Shown: positions 8,949 through 18,360 of the stretch, piece after piece
How positions within the stretch are numbered: the stretch's first letter is position 1
Layout of the letters: every line of letters begins with the position of its first letter
NCBI GenBank assembly: GCA_964642175.1
Contig: CAZXOK010000007.1
Location: 94,770 to 158,769, forward strand
DNA: 64,000 nt
Reading direction: 5' to 3'
DNA from: JANQGG01 sp964642175
Lineage (GTDB): Bacteria; Bacteroidota; Chlorobiia; Chlorobiales; Chloroherpetonaceae
Notes under the pieces: model-generated
What the model was told of the DNA's origin: nothing
The model's database searches: none
Seen by the model: the letters and a program-made list of their open reading frames with translations, nothing else
Position numbers and translations under genes: made by a program

Positions 8949-10757
8949 TTATCCCGCATCCAGGTTATGCACCGTATGGTTTTTATCAAGCACAACCTCG
9001 CCGATATTGATGGTCAGAACACCACCATCTTGCTCCATTGCCTGTGCGGCGTTGGTGCAGATGTTAATGAAAACTTGTTGAAACTGGGTTGAATTCCCCA
9101 GGATGGTCAGGTCTTTTTGAATGTTCTGCTCAATTTTAACAGAAGATGGCAACGATGCCCTCAGAAGCCTTATGGCTTCCTCGGTGATGAGATCAATCCG
9201 GATTGGTTTATTTGTTTCATCGGAATGCCTGGCATAGGCCAGGATTTGTTTCACCAGATCCCGGGCACGTTTGGCGCTGTTGTAGATTTCGTGCAGCGAC
9301 CCTTCGACCTGAGATCCTTTTTCAACATAATCTAACGCAAGCTCGGTATATCCATAAACTGAAGAGAGTATATTGTTGAAATCGTGAGCAATGCCACCGG
9401 CCAGTGTGCCGATAGCTTCCATTTTCTGCGATTGCCGCAACTGTTCTTCAAGTTTTAAGCGGTCGGTGATGTCCTGGAAAGTCCCTGAAAGCCGGATACA
9501 TTTGCCAGATTCAAAGATCGGCTGGCCAATAGCCCGAACCCAACGCACCCGACCCCTGGCGGTGATAAGGCGAACTCTATAATCGTATGGCTCGGAAAAC
9601 TCAATGGCACGCTGAACATACTGCCGTACACGCTCCTGGTCATCGGGATGATAATAGCTGATCGCCTCGTCGATTTTTGGTGTGTACTCCACTGGCAACT
9701 CATGAATCTGTGCAGTCGTCTTTGTCCAGAAATCCTCGTTGGTGTTAAGATCTACCTCCCAGCCACCAACCTTTGCCATATCACCGGTCCGGTTAAGAAA
9801 GTCTTCGCTCTCACGAAGTGCTTTCTCTGTTCGTTTCTGTTCAGTAATATCCATATGGGATCTAAGCATGCGTACCGGCTTTCCGGTTTCATCACATAAA
9901 ACGGAGGCATGGGATAAAACCCAGAGGTAATGACCATCTTTATGTCTAAATCTGAATTCAACCGTGTGATCCTGGTTTGCAGTTTTCACAGAGTTATGTA
10001 CAAGCTGTAATGTTTTCGCTAAATCATCCGGGTGAACACGTTGTTCCCATTCCTGATAGTCATTTCCGATTTCATGTTCGGCATATCCGATCTGCCTTTT
10101 CCATTCTGCAGAATAATGAACCTCATTAGTCTCCAGGTCCCAATCCCAAAGCCCCACCTTGCCAGCCTTAACAGCCTCGTTTTGTTTAAGAATGGCCTCA
10201 TTCAGAGCTTCTTCAGCAAGTTTTCGCTTCGATATATCCTGATGAGTTCCTATCATTCGCAAGGCTTTTCTGGCTGAACCCCTTGAAACAACCTCTCCGC
10301 GCCCTAAAATCCATTTTAAATCGCCATTCCTGGTGATCATGCGGTATTCAACCTCAAAGGAATCCCGGAGGTTATTTACGCAGTCGTAGTTTGCCTGATA
10401 GGCTTTTTGCCGGTCCCCGGGGTAAATTAACGCCCGCCATTGATCCACATTTTTGATAATATCAGACGAGTCAGTCCAAGCATGGATGTTAAACTGGGGC
10501 TGCAATATATTTTCTCCGCTCTTTAAATCCCAGTCCCAAATCCCCTCTTTAGAAGCCTTCATGGCCAATGAAAAACGTTCTTCGCTTTTCGTTAATTCCT
10601 GCTCTATACGTTTGCGATTGCTGATATCAAGATGAATACCTGTCAGAACTGTTGGCTTACCACTCTCATCTCTTGTTGTTATCATTCCAACAGACCATAT
10701 CCATTTGTAATCGCCGCCCTTCATTCTAATTTTAAATTCAGTTTCATAAATATCCAC
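8949..10757 (-). pseudogene. central PAS/HisKA fragment of the decayed hybrid kinase
   Basis: The open frame actually begins at 10811, just after the TAG. It spans the rest of a broken PAS domain, three further PAS/PAC units (segments such as GIWDWDLKSG, GLWDWDLETN and GWEVDLNTNE, each followed by a DIT/DIS-type PAC end), the HisKA helix pair with GIAHDFNNIL, and the N-box NICTNAAQAM. A GTG at 10757 could restart translation, but the product would lack an ATP lid and could not phosphorylate. Confidence 0.7.
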
Positions 10758-10811
10758 CTTGCCGGAGATGTAGTCATCTACTTTCTGAAGAACTGCTTTT
10801 TTATGGTCCGG

Positions 10812-11399
10812 CTAAATCAAATCCAGCGCAAAGTCTTGGCTGGTGTTAAAGTCAGTTTCGGTATAACCAAGCATTTTCAGGGCACCAGTATCGAAAAAAA
10901 CCTTATGGTTTTTCAAATCCCATTCCCAAATGCCTTCATCAGCACTTTCCAGAGCCAGTAGCAAACGATCCTTGTTTCTTTTCAGTTCAGACGCTGCCTT
11001 TTTCTGCTCGGTGATATCCTGTGAAGAGCCGAATAGTTTTACCACATTTCCATCAGCATCCATTCGACATTTTCCGCAAGCTCTGATATAACGCTCTTCG
11101 CCTGTATCCTGAAGGATAATGCGGTGCTGGATGTTATAATTGATGCCTTTTGTGATTGCCTGGTCAAAAGCATGCTGAATTTCAGCCACATCATCAGGAT
11201 GCGCCAATTGCATCAACTCAGAAGTGGATAAATACTGATCGGTGTATCCATGAATGCGAAGCCAGTTATCTGAAAAGGTCCACACATCCGCGGTAACATC
11301 CCACATCCATCCGCCAACATTTGCCAGCCTTTCTGTCTCGGACATGATTGCAAAAAGTGCGTCTTTATCGAATTCCCGGTAGGTGTTTTTTTCAGACAT
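10812..11399 (-). pseudogene. N-terminal PAS fragment of the decayed hybrid kinase
   Basis: 195 residues starting at an ATG, with one complete PAS domain (GGWMWDVTADVWTFS to GSSQDITEQK) and the first half of a second (GIWEWDLKNHKVFF), ended by the TAG. If expressed it would be a sensor fragment with no output domain. Confidence 0.7.
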
Positions 11400-12051
11400 T
11401 CTAAACCTTCATTTGATTATCCCAACATAAACAACCCAGATATGTATGCCTTATCTTTATAAGTATATGTGGTTAACGAGATATAATCTGGTTTTAAAAG
11501 TTTTTAGTTGATTGCATGAAGCCTATTTAAATGTAGCATTTTACATAAGTCAATCACAATCAATTCTCTTAACGCCGGATGCTCTTCAAAAGCTGAAAGC
11601 TCGCCGGGCCTGCCGATAGCAGAACAGGCTTTACCCATGCCCATTGATTCATACCCATGAACTCATGAACCCTGTTCTGATGCGGCGTGAAACCTTGCCC
11701 CTGCCCGTGAAACATTTTGGACAAAAACCACCAAACCCCGTATTCATGGGCGGTCAGATCCGATTCTCAATTTGTGAAACATTGGTGTTTACTGTGGAAC
11801 ATGGCCTGGTTGGGGGGATATTAACGTGATTGGTCTGTCTTAAGACTTAAAAAAGTCTGACCGTTACAGGTATCTGTAATTGAATCTGATGCCAAAAAAA
11901 ACAGGCTAAAGTCACTTTTTTTTTGAAGGTCGGTGTGGAGGGTATGGTTTGGATTGGCAATCGTAAGTTATCTTTTGGAAGCTTTATTGGTTTATTTGAA
12001 TTTAAAGCAACTTTCGTTTATAATTTAGGTTTTTAACCAAATACAAGATGT
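11400..12051. other. intergenic, no gene seen
   Basis: About 650 bases between the divergent decayed kinase and argH. A 61-codon open frame at 11644-11829 looks like low-information translation and is not supported. The last 60 bases hold a candidate argH promoter. Confidence 0.5.
11995..12028 (+). promoter_or_regulatory. candidate argH promoter
   Basis: TTTG at 11995-11998 followed about 20-22 bases later by TATAATTTAG (12019-12028), a partial match to the Bacteroidota TTTG/TAnnTTTG arrangement, 24 bases before the argH ATG. By pattern only. Confidence 0.35.
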
Positions 12052-13455
12052 ATGCCCGAATCCAACTCATCCAACAAAGAACTCCTCTGGCAAAGCCGTT
12101 TTTCCGAACCGTTCGACCGCGACGCGCTTAAATATTCCTCCTCGGTTGACGTGGATTGGGAAATGTACAAGGATGATATTCAAGGCTCAATCGCCCACGT
12201 GACCATGCTGGGTGAAGAAGGCATTATTTCCAGTGATGAGTCGCAGGAGATTATCAGGGGGCTCAGGGAAATTGAAAAGGAGTTTGAGAACGGCACCATT
12301 GCACTGGATTGGGAGCTGGAAGATATCCATACGGTGATTGAAAACCGGTTAAAAGAAAAAATTGGTGACGTAGCCGGCAAAGTCCACAGTGGCCGCAGCC
12401 GAAACGACCAGGTGGCCACCGATACCCGATTGTACCTTCGCCGCACCATCGGGGCCCTCAATGAAGCGCTGATGAACCTCACACAAACGCTCCTGGAGAA
12501 AGCCGAAACCTACCAGGATACCATTATTTTTGGTTACACCCATTTGCAACGCGCTCAGCCAATTGTGCTTTCGCATTACTACCTGGCGTACCTGGAAATG
12601 TTTTCCCGCGATGGCGAGCGCCTGGGTGATCTGTTAAAACGCGTTAACCGCTCCCCGCTTGGTGCGGCGGCTTTTGCAGGCTCCAGCCTGCCGCTGAATG
12701 TCAATCGCACCACCGAGCTGCTGGGATTTGACGAGCCCTTTCGCAACAGCATGGATGCCATCAGCGACCGTGATATCATTATTGAGTTTATCTCGGACTG
12801 CGCTGTTGTGATGATGCACCTTTCGCGCTTTGCCGAAGATGTGATCTTATGGAGCTCAGAGGAATTTAAGTATTTGCAGCTCAGCGATGCGTTCTCTACC
12901 GGCTCCTCTATTATGCCACAAAAGAAAAATGCCGACATTGCCGAGTTGGTGCGCGGAAAAACCGGGCGTGTGTATGGCGATTTGATGAACATTCTCACCA
13001 TCATGAAGGGCCTGCCGCTCTCCTACAACCGCGATATGCAGGAAGATAAACCACCGCTGTTTGATGCGGCTAAATCCACCCTGGATAGCGTAAAGATCTT
13101 TGATAAGCTTCTGCAAAACACCTCTATTAACCGCGAGAGGTTGAAAACGCTGACTGAAAAAGACCTGAGCCTGGCTACCGAAATTGCCGAGTATTTGGTG
13201 GAAAAGAACATCCCGTTTCGTGACGCACACCGCATTACGGGAAAAATTGTCAGTTTTTCCCTGGAGCAACAAACAGCCCTGCCCGATATCAAACTGGAAG
13301 ATTATAAACGCTTTTCAGAGGTATTTGAGGCTGATGTATTTGAAGCGCTCACACCCGAGTCGAGTGTGGGCCGAAAGAAATCGCAGGGCAGCTGCTCGCC
13401 TCTATCGGTAAAACAGCAACTGGCCTGGCATAAAGCCAACCTGGGCAGGCGTTAA
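12052..13455 (+). CDS. argH: argininosuccinate lyase
   Basis: A 467-residue cytosolic homotetrameric lyase of the fumarase/aspartase superfamily, splitting argininosuccinate to arginine and fumarate. The superfamily signature GSSIMPQKKNADIAELVRGK begins at about residue 283, with the mobile catalytic serine in this loop. HSGRSRNDQVATDTRLYLR near residue 110 and GYTHLQRAQPI near 160 supply the other two conserved active-site regions. Length and ATG start are normal. It is transcribed alone; argG lies at the left edge of the window. No terminator is obvious in the 158 bases after it. Confidence 0.96.
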   Translation: MPESNSSNKELLWQSRFSEPFDRDALKYSSSVDVDWEMYKDDIQGSIAHVTMLGEEGIISSDESQEIIRGLREIEKEFENGTIALDWELEDIHTVIENRLKEKIGDVAGKVHSGRSRNDQVATDTRLYLRRTIGALNEALMNLTQTLLEKAETYQDTIIFGYTHLQRAQPIVLSHYYLAYLEMFSRDGERLGDLLKRVNRSPLGAAAFAGSSLPLNVNRTTELLGFDEPFRNSMDAISDRDIIIEFISDCAVVMMHLSRFAEDVILWSSEEFKYLQLSDAFSTGSSIMPQKKNADIAELVRGKTGRVYGDLMNILTIMKGLPLSYNRDMQEDKPPLFDAAKSTLDSVKIFDKLLQNTSINRERLKTLTEKDLSLATEIAEYLVEKNIPFRDAHRITGKIVSFSLEQQTALPDIKLEDYKRFSEVFEADVFEALTPESSVGRKKSQGSCSPLSVKQQLAWHKANLGRR

Positions 13456-13614
13456 TCTTTTACTCACCTGCATCCTCTCCTGCCGGAGAGGACTCAATGG
13501 CCGGGCTTCTTCAGAAACTGATATTATCAGGTTTTTATGGCTGATCTGGCCATGGCATTCCAGACGATAGGTGCTTCGGCAAAGCCCTGCGCCAACTCAC
13601 TCACGAAGCTATCC

Positions 13615-14256
13615 CTAAGTCTTTAGTGGTTCCAGCAGTTGTTGAAGCACTGCTTTGGTCTGTGCACGAAGCTCCTCTTGGTTACCATTGTTGTAGATCA
13701 CCCAATCGGCTTTTTCTATGAGTTTTTCCTGTGGCCACTGGCTGGCCATGCGCGCACGAATAGCCTTTTCAGAAAGCCCCGTGCTTTGTTGAACCCTGGC
13801 AATTCGCAGGGCTTCATCAGCAGCTACCACAATCACTTTATCCACTCCCTTGTACCCGCCGGATTCAAATAAAATGGCCGCTTCCTTGATCAACACACTT
13901 GCGCTCTGGCTTATGGCTTCTTGTTTGGCCGCTTCGTAAGCCTCAAAGACTTTCGGATGGATCAGGGCATTAATGGCCGCCAGCTTGGTTTTATCCCGAA
14001 ATACAATGCCGGCAATGCGTTTTCTGTCGGGGATCTGAGGGTCGGGCTCCGGTGGGTAGATATCCGGGCCAAACAGGTCTTTTAAACCCGAAATCACATC
14101 CGGATGGGATTCCTGAAGATCTTTAGCCACCTGGTCGGCATGGAACACCAGGCATCCCTGGTCTTCCAGGATCCGGCACACCGATGTTTTCCCGCAGCCA
14201 ATTCCCCCCGTAATACCTACAGTAAGCAGAGGCGTTTGTGCGTTGTCTGATGTCAT
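13615..14256 (-). CDS. coaE: dephospho-CoA kinase
   Basis: A 213-residue P-loop kinase for the last step of coenzyme A synthesis, phosphorylating the 3' hydroxyl of dephospho-CoA. The Walker A is GITGGIGCGKT (about residues 14-24), with Cys where Ser is common. VFHADQVAKDLQ follows as the substrate-binding DxD-like region, LIHPKVFEAYE is the conserved lid segment, and the C-terminal DWVIYNNGNQEEL is typical of the family. It starts five bases after the stop of a lipoprotein gene, so the two form an operon. Length is normal. Confidence 0.93.
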   Translation of the reverse strand: MTSDNAQTPLLTVGITGGIGCGKTSVCRILEDQGCLVFHADQVAKDLQESHPDVISGLKDLFGPDIYPPEPDPQIPDRKRIAGIVFRDKTKLAAINALIHPKVFEAYEAAKQEAISQSASVLIKEAAILFESGGYKGVDKVIVVAADEALRIARVQQSTGLSEKAIRARMASQWPQEKLIEKADWVIYNNGNQEELRAQTKAVLQQLLEPLKT

Positions 14257-14261
14257 ACTTT

Positions 14262-14621
14262 TTATAATTCCTTACGTTTTTCTTCCAGTAGTTCCAGAGA
14301 TGTTCTTAAGATCAACTGCCACTTTTTTTCATCTTGCTGGTAACGCTTAAGTTCATCAATAAACTGGTCTTTAGAGGTATTGTAGAGGGCAAATACTTTT
14401 CTAAGGCTGTCAGTTTTGTTGAAGTTTCCATTTTTGAGTGAATCGGGCAAGGTTTCAAATTCGGCCTCCAAAACCATCACATCGGCATAACACCGGGCAA
14501 AGGCATACTCGGCGTCGGTATGCGTTTTTGGGGAAGTGGTGCAGGCAGCCAAACCGGTTAGTACCAGGATCAAAGCAGAAAAAACTACCCGGATAGGATC
14601 TATAAATTGATTAACTTTCAT
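14262..14621 (-). CDS. small helical lipoprotein
   Basis: A 119-residue protein with a signal peptide ending in the lipobox LAAC (Cys at about residue 27), so it should be lipid-anchored after export. The mature part is charged, predicted mostly helical, with segments such as YAFARCYADVMVLEAEFE and a strongly basic/acidic C-terminus. It resembles the small DUF4296-like lipoproteins of Bacteroidota, but this is only a resemblance. It lies directly upstream of coaE; the pairing gives no functional clue. Real because it has a clean lipobox and tight operon spacing. Confidence 0.68.
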   Translation of the reverse strand: MKVNQFIDPIRVVFSALILVLTGLAACTTSPKTHTDAEYAFARCYADVMVLEAEFETLPDSLKNGNFNKTDSLRKVFALYNTSKDQFIDELKRYQQDEKKWQLILRTSLELLEEKRKEL

Positions 14622-14835
14622 TGCGAGTTATACAGGTTACACCTAACGTTTCAGGCCTGAAGGTATAAAATGGTATTGAAATATATTTATTTCAGGACAT
14701 TTTCAACCTTTTTTCAGATAAAAACAACAATGTAGACTCACCTGAAACGAAGATACCCTTTGATTCGTTTTTATCTTACATGCATCACAATGCATGGCTC
14801 GTTTAAAAAATCTTAACAACACAATCTCTTACATT

Positions 14836-15438
14836 ATGGCATATCAACAACCTGATTTACCTTACGCAAAAAACGCACTTGAACCTCACATTTCCTCTCA
14901 AACATTGGAGTTTCATTATGGCAAGCACCATGCGGCTTATATCACCAAGTACAATGGTTTTGTCAAAGACACCGAATACGATTCCATGTCCCTTGAAGAT
15001 GTGATCAAAGCCACCGCCGGCGACGCCTCGAAAGCTGCTGTTTTCAATAATGGCGCCCAGGCCTGGAACCACACCTTTTACTGGAATTGTATGTCGCCAA
15101 ATGGTGGCGGTGCCCCAAGTGGAAAAATAGCCGAACTCATCGAGCGCGATTGCGGTGGCATGGATGGGTTTAAACAAGCCTTTAAAGATGCTGCAGCTAC
15201 TCAATTCGGAAGCGGTTGGGCCTGGCTGGTTTTGGATAACGGAAAACTGGCCGTTACCAAAACACTAAATGCAGCCAATCCAATGTCTGAAGGCAAAGCC
15301 CCATTGCTGACAATTGATGTCTGGGAACATGCCTACTACCTGGATTACCAGAATCGCCGCCCGGATTACATTGATACCTTTATGGATAAGTTGATCAACT
15401 GGGAGTTTGTAGAGTCTCAGCTACAGGCGGCCATGTAA
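14836..15438 (+). CDS. sodB: iron superoxide dismutase
   Basis: A 200-residue enzyme converting superoxide to oxygen and hydrogen peroxide. Metal ligands are H27 (LEFHYGKHH), H79 (AWNHTFYW), D161 and H165 (DVWEHAYY). Gln75 in NNGAQAWNH is the second-sphere glutamine position typical of iron-type enzymes; manganese enzymes usually carry this glutamine further on. The frame is open to an ATG at 14794, but the start at 14836 matches the compact N-terminus of the family (MAYQQPDLPYA) and is chosen. No signal peptide, so cytosolic. It is monocistronic, with a strong terminator 15 bases after the stop. Confidence 0.95.
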   Translation: MAYQQPDLPYAKNALEPHISSQTLEFHYGKHHAAYITKYNGFVKDTEYDSMSLEDVIKATAGDASKAAVFNNGAQAWNHTFYWNCMSPNGGGAPSGKIAELIERDCGGMDGFKQAFKDAAATQFGSGWAWLVLDNGKLAVTKTLNAANPMSEGKAPLLTIDVWEHAYYLDYQNRRPDYIDTFMDKLINWEFVESQLQAAM

Positions 15439-15453
15439 AGCGATAGAAGCGAT

Positions 15454-15486
15454 AAAAAAAGCGACTTATAAAAAGTCGCTTTTTTT
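15454..15486. terminator. bidirectional intrinsic terminator
   Basis: Stem of seven A, GCGACTT, loop ATAAA, then AAGTCGC and a run of T. It serves sodB on the plus strand and the convergent lipoprotein gene on the minus strand, whose stop codon overlaps the T-run. Confidence 0.88.
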
Positions 15487-16358
15487 TATGGTTGAATCAT
15501 TTGCATGGGCGGGCCTTTAAGCTCCACAACCCGGGCACCACTGGGCATTTGAAACTCAATGCTGAAATCATCCGGATTCAGCGATCGCTGGGCGTAAACA
15601 ATGATAAATTCTCTCGAATCATTTTTTTCAAGCGTGGTGGTTTGATCGGGCAAAGAAATAAACTCTATTACTTCGGGCAGCAGGGTCTTGTAAGAGCCTA
15701 CCGAGACCGGTTCAAACTCCCTGTAATTGGCCATAGCGCGTTTCTGGCCGGTGCTGTCGAAGAGTTGAACAGATTCCACGGTTTGCATGGCCGAATCAAT
15801 CATAATAGCGCTTTGCTGCTCCCCTTTTAAATAGTAACCGATTTTTCCGTCCCTGGCCGTTATGCTCCGGATGTCATCCGGTTGAATCGAAAAACTGGGC
15901 AAACCTAAAAACGCATCGGTAAGCTGAGAGAAATTAAAGGGCATTCCCATTAAAGCCCGCTCAAAATTTTGCGCATTATTTTCGCCAATCAGTACCTCCC
16001 CGCCAAAAACATTGTATATAAAAATGCTGTCTTTGCGGATCAGGGCATCAAGGACCGTTATGCCAAAAAACACCGATCCACGGATATGGATGGCTTCACC
16101 CCGTTTAATTTTAATCTTGCAATACATGCTCTGACTGATTTCGGGGGTTTTGATCCAGACATCGGCTGCGCCTTCAATGGAATGAATTTCCCTGGCCGGT
16201 TGCGTGGCTTTGTTCAGGAGGTCAAGAAACCTGGGTTGAATTGCAACCCGGTTATCCGGCAGATCAATATCAGCAGCTTCTCTGGTGCTTGAGCAAGCTT
16301 GCAGCAAGCTCATTAAAGCAACAACTAGAATACTTATGGTAATGGATTTGTTTTTCAT
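15486..16358 (-). CDS. DUF4292-type outer-membrane-linked lipoprotein
   Basis: A 290-residue protein with a signal peptide and lipobox LLQAC (Cys at about residue 22). The mature part has the pattern of the DUF4292 family of Bacteroidota: an amphipathic start, IHSIEGAADVWIKTPE, the beta-rich KIKRGEAIHIRGSVFFG, and a central helix FERALMGMPFNFSQLTDAFLG. The fold of this family is thought to resemble LolA/LppX lipid carriers, so a role in envelope lipid or lipoprotein handling is inferred. In related genomes such genes often lie next to TPR or peptidase genes; here it stands alone. A terminator for the next gene upstream lies 10 bases before its start. Confidence 0.75.
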   Translation of the reverse strand: MKNKSITISILVVALMSLLQACSSTREAADIDLPDNRVAIQPRFLDLLNKATQPAREIHSIEGAADVWIKTPEISQSMYCKIKIKRGEAIHIRGSVFFGITVLDALIRKDSIFIYNVFGGEVLIGENNAQNFERALMGMPFNFSQLTDAFLGLPSFSIQPDDIRSITARDGKIGYYLKGEQQSAIMIDSAMQTVESVQLFDSTGQKRAMANYREFEPVSVGSYKTLLPEVIEFISLPDQTTTLEKNDSREFIIVYAQRSLNPDDFSIEFQMPSGARVVELKGPPMQMIQP

Positions 16359-16368
16359 ACTCTAAAAT

Positions 16369-16400
16369 AAAAAAGCGGAACATATTTAATCCGCTTTTTT
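16369..16400 (-). terminator. intrinsic terminator
   Basis: AAAAAAGCGGA, ten-base loop, TCCGCTTTTTT: an 11-bp perfect stem between two minus-strand genes, placed to end the SRPBCC-like gene at 16440. Confidence 0.85.
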
Positions 16401-16439
16401 AACGCTTATCGTAGAGTTAAGGTTTAAACTATCATAAAC

Positions 16440-16988
16440 TTATGCCATTTCTACCGTTGGCTGGTAGTTACCCATGTCTGAGTAGATGGCACTAACACCT
16501 TGCTGTAGGAAGCTTTCGGTGATGTAATTCATTTTTGTTTTCATCTGCGACTGAATAAGCGACTCACCCAGAATTGCGATCAACGGGTAAAACTGGTCGG
16601 CTACCTTTTTAACCACAATCTTCAAATACATTTCCACTTCGGTGGTATTGTTGTCTAATTCGCGTAATTCAAGATTACAAACCATTTGGTTTTCGTCATT
16701 ATCATCCTTGGACATATATCTAATTAATGTCCCTTTACTATCCAGGTCTTGCTTTAAGAATTCTGTTGGAATCATAAGATCAACCGGTTCAAGTAACGGG
16801 ATATCAATTTTCAGGTTCCAAAGGAAATGTTTAACGCCATTTTCATCGGTTTTAACAAATTTTAATTCTTCTACACCCGGCATGTAGGATTCAAAATTTC
16901 TTGGATTGGATAAAAATGAATTCAACTGAGATTTGCTTAGAGGGATCTCGTAAATGGTGTTGACCGTAGAGATTAAATTTAAGTCCAT
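16440..16988 (-). CDS. SRPBCC/START-like protein
   Basis: A 182-residue soluble protein. The start (STVNTIYEIPLSKSQLNSFLSNP) followed by alternating short strands with charged turns and a long C-terminal helix (about residues 130-165, with QSQMKTKMNYITESFLQQG) fits the helix-grip SRPBCC fold, as in DUF1997-like proteins that bind hydrophobic ligands. No catalytic motif is visible and the ligand is unknown. It is monocistronic with its own terminator, and divergent from the rRNA methyltransferase. The fold assignment is inference from pattern, not from recognised identity. Confidence 0.55.
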   Translation of the reverse strand: MDLNLISTVNTIYEIPLSKSQLNSFLSNPRNFESYMPGVEELKFVKTDENGVKHFLWNLKIDIPLLEPVDLMIPTEFLKQDLDSKGTLIRYMSKDDNDENQMVCNLELRELDNNTTEVEMYLKIVVKKVADQFYPLIAILGESLIQSQMKTKMNYITESFLQQGVSAIYSDMGNYQPTVEMA

Positions 16989-17137
16989 AAGGCATGGTTA
17001 TTGATAATTATAATAGTTACTGATTACTATAACGAGGTTGCTTTAGGATTTGTTCCAAAAAAACCGCAACTAAATTTCTTTTTTTTAATGCATTTTCTTT
17101 ACTGGGTCGTATACTAAAGGTTTAACTCTTTTTACAC

Positions 17138-18316
17138 ATGGAAACCATTCAACTTAAAAAAAAGCAGGAGCGTCGTTTGCTCAAAGGCCACCAATGGGTG
17201 TTCAGCAATGAACTGGTGGATGTGCCCGGGCATATTGAGCCAGGCGATGTGGTGCGGCTTGTGGCTTTTGGCGGGCAACACTTGGGCATAGGCTTTTACA
17301 ATCCCCACTCTCTGATCTCCTTCAGGTTTCTAACCCATACAGATGTAGCAATAGGCCCTGAGTTCTTCCTGGAGCGCATTCAAACAGCCTGCTCACTGCG
17401 TTATGTGCTTTACCCGCCACATAAAACCAACACATTCCGGGTGGTGCATTCCGAATCTGATTTCCTTCCGGGACTTATTATTGATAAGTTTAACGATATC
17501 TTGTCGGTTCAAACCTTTTCAGCAGGCATGGAACGCCACCTGGATACGATCGTTGAAACCCTGAAACAGCTTTTTTCACCCCGAATGATTGTTTTGAGAA
17601 ACGAATCCCAGCTTCGCAAGCAGGAAGGATTGGCGTGTTACCAACGCATCGCTTTTGGCACCAAAGAGACCGCGCTAACCCAGGTGCATAGTTATGGACT
17701 CACGTTTGAAATTGATGCGCTGCATGGTCAAAAAACCGGCTTTTTTCTGGATCAACGGGAAAACAGAATGCGGGTTTCCAGATATGCAAAAGATGCAAAA
17801 ATGCTGGATATCTTTTCAAATGATGGTGGTTTTGCCCTGCATGCTGCCAGAGGTGGTGCAACTGAAATTGATGTTATAGACAGCTCGGAGAGTGCTTTGT
17901 TAAGGTGCGATAATAACTTTAAATTAAATAATTTAATATCATCTGTTTCAATCCAGAGTGATGCATTTGAAGCGTTAAATAAACTTCAGGGAAAGCAGGA
18001 TAAATACGATCTGATTGTCCTTGATCCACCCAGTTTAACCAAATCGAAAAAGACACTTCCAAATGCTATTCAAGCCTATAAAAAGCTTAATAAGCTAAGT
18101 CTAGCCCTGCTGCGTAACGGCGGGTTTTTTGCCACTTCTTCCTGCTCGCATCATGTAACAGAAGAGGCTTTTTATGGATTTATTTTCCGTGCCGCATATG
18201 AACAGAAATGCCGGTTGAGATTACTGGAGAAAGGGTTTCAGGCGCCCGATCACCCGGTACTGATCTCAATGCCCGAAACACAATATTTGAAATTTGCTAT
18301 CTTCCAATTGTGTTAG
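17138..18316 (+). CDS. rlmI: 23S rRNA (cytosine-5-)-methyltransferase, RlmI family
   Basis: A 392-residue class I SAM-dependent methyltransferase. Residues 1-70 form a PUA RNA-binding domain (KKQERRLLKGHQWVFSNEL, then PGDVVRL), followed by an EEHEE-like linker and the Rossmann domain. SAM motif I is MLDIFSNDGGFALHAA (about residues 221-236) and motif IV is DLIVLDPPSLTKSKK, where the proline pair marks base methylation. TSSCSHHV near residue 335 carries the catalytic cysteine expected for m5C formation. RlmI methylates C1962 of 23S rRNA in E. coli; the exact target here is inferred. The next gene starts 44 bases later. Confidence 0.88.
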   Translation: METIQLKKKQERRLLKGHQWVFSNELVDVPGHIEPGDVVRLVAFGGQHLGIGFYNPHSLISFRFLTHTDVAIGPEFFLERIQTACSLRYVLYPPHKTNTFRVVHSESDFLPGLIIDKFNDILSVQTFSAGMERHLDTIVETLKQLFSPRMIVLRNESQLRKQEGLACYQRIAFGTKETALTQVHSYGLTFEIDALHGQKTGFFLDQRENRMRVSRYAKDAKMLDIFSNDGGFALHAARGGATEIDVIDSSESALLRCDNNFKLNNLISSVSIQSDAFEALNKLQGKQDKYDLIVLDPPSLTKSKKTLPNAIQAYKKLNKLSLALLRNGGFFATSSCSHHVTEEAFYGFIFRAAYEQKCRLRLLEKGFQAPDHPVLISMPETQYLKFAIFQLC

Positions 18317-18360
18317 TACCATTATTGTAACACATCTGAGGTAATAAAACCCTTAAGCCA

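Larger units (their letters stand above)
8291..11399 (-). pseudogene. decayed multi-PAS hybrid histidine kinase (two in-frame stops, one frameshift)
   Basis: Read from 11399 downwards, the region encodes one hybrid sensor kinase of about 1,035 codons: at least five PAS domains with PAC-like ends, a HisKA domain with H-box GIAHDFNN, an HATPase domain and a C-terminal receiver. Three lesions break it. TAG at 10812-10814 sits inside a PAS domain where the family has a His or Tyr before PD. TAA at 8949-8951 sits just before YAELKVSDTGVG of the ATPase domain, and the frame continues unchanged after it. At 8691 the kinase frame stops, while the receiver (KILLVDDEQ) lies in another frame, consistent with an extra C in a CCCC run. 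The ATP-lid glycines are also altered (GTGKGLAL for GTGLGL). The fragments are listed separately. Sequencing error is possible but three independent errors are unlikely. Confidence 0.85.

Noticed and set aside
8632..8951. Programmed +1 frameshift or stop readthrough restoring the hybrid kinase
   Set aside because: CCT to CTT slippage is poor, two extra in-frame stops are present, and the ATP lid is already altered. Decay is simpler.
11644..11829. A 61-codon open frame in the gap before argH
   Set aside because: Proline- and methionine-rich translation with no recognisable domain and no start context.
14794..14835. Extended N-terminus of the superoxide dismutase
   Set aside because: The ATG at 14836 fits the family start; the extra 14 residues have no counterpart.
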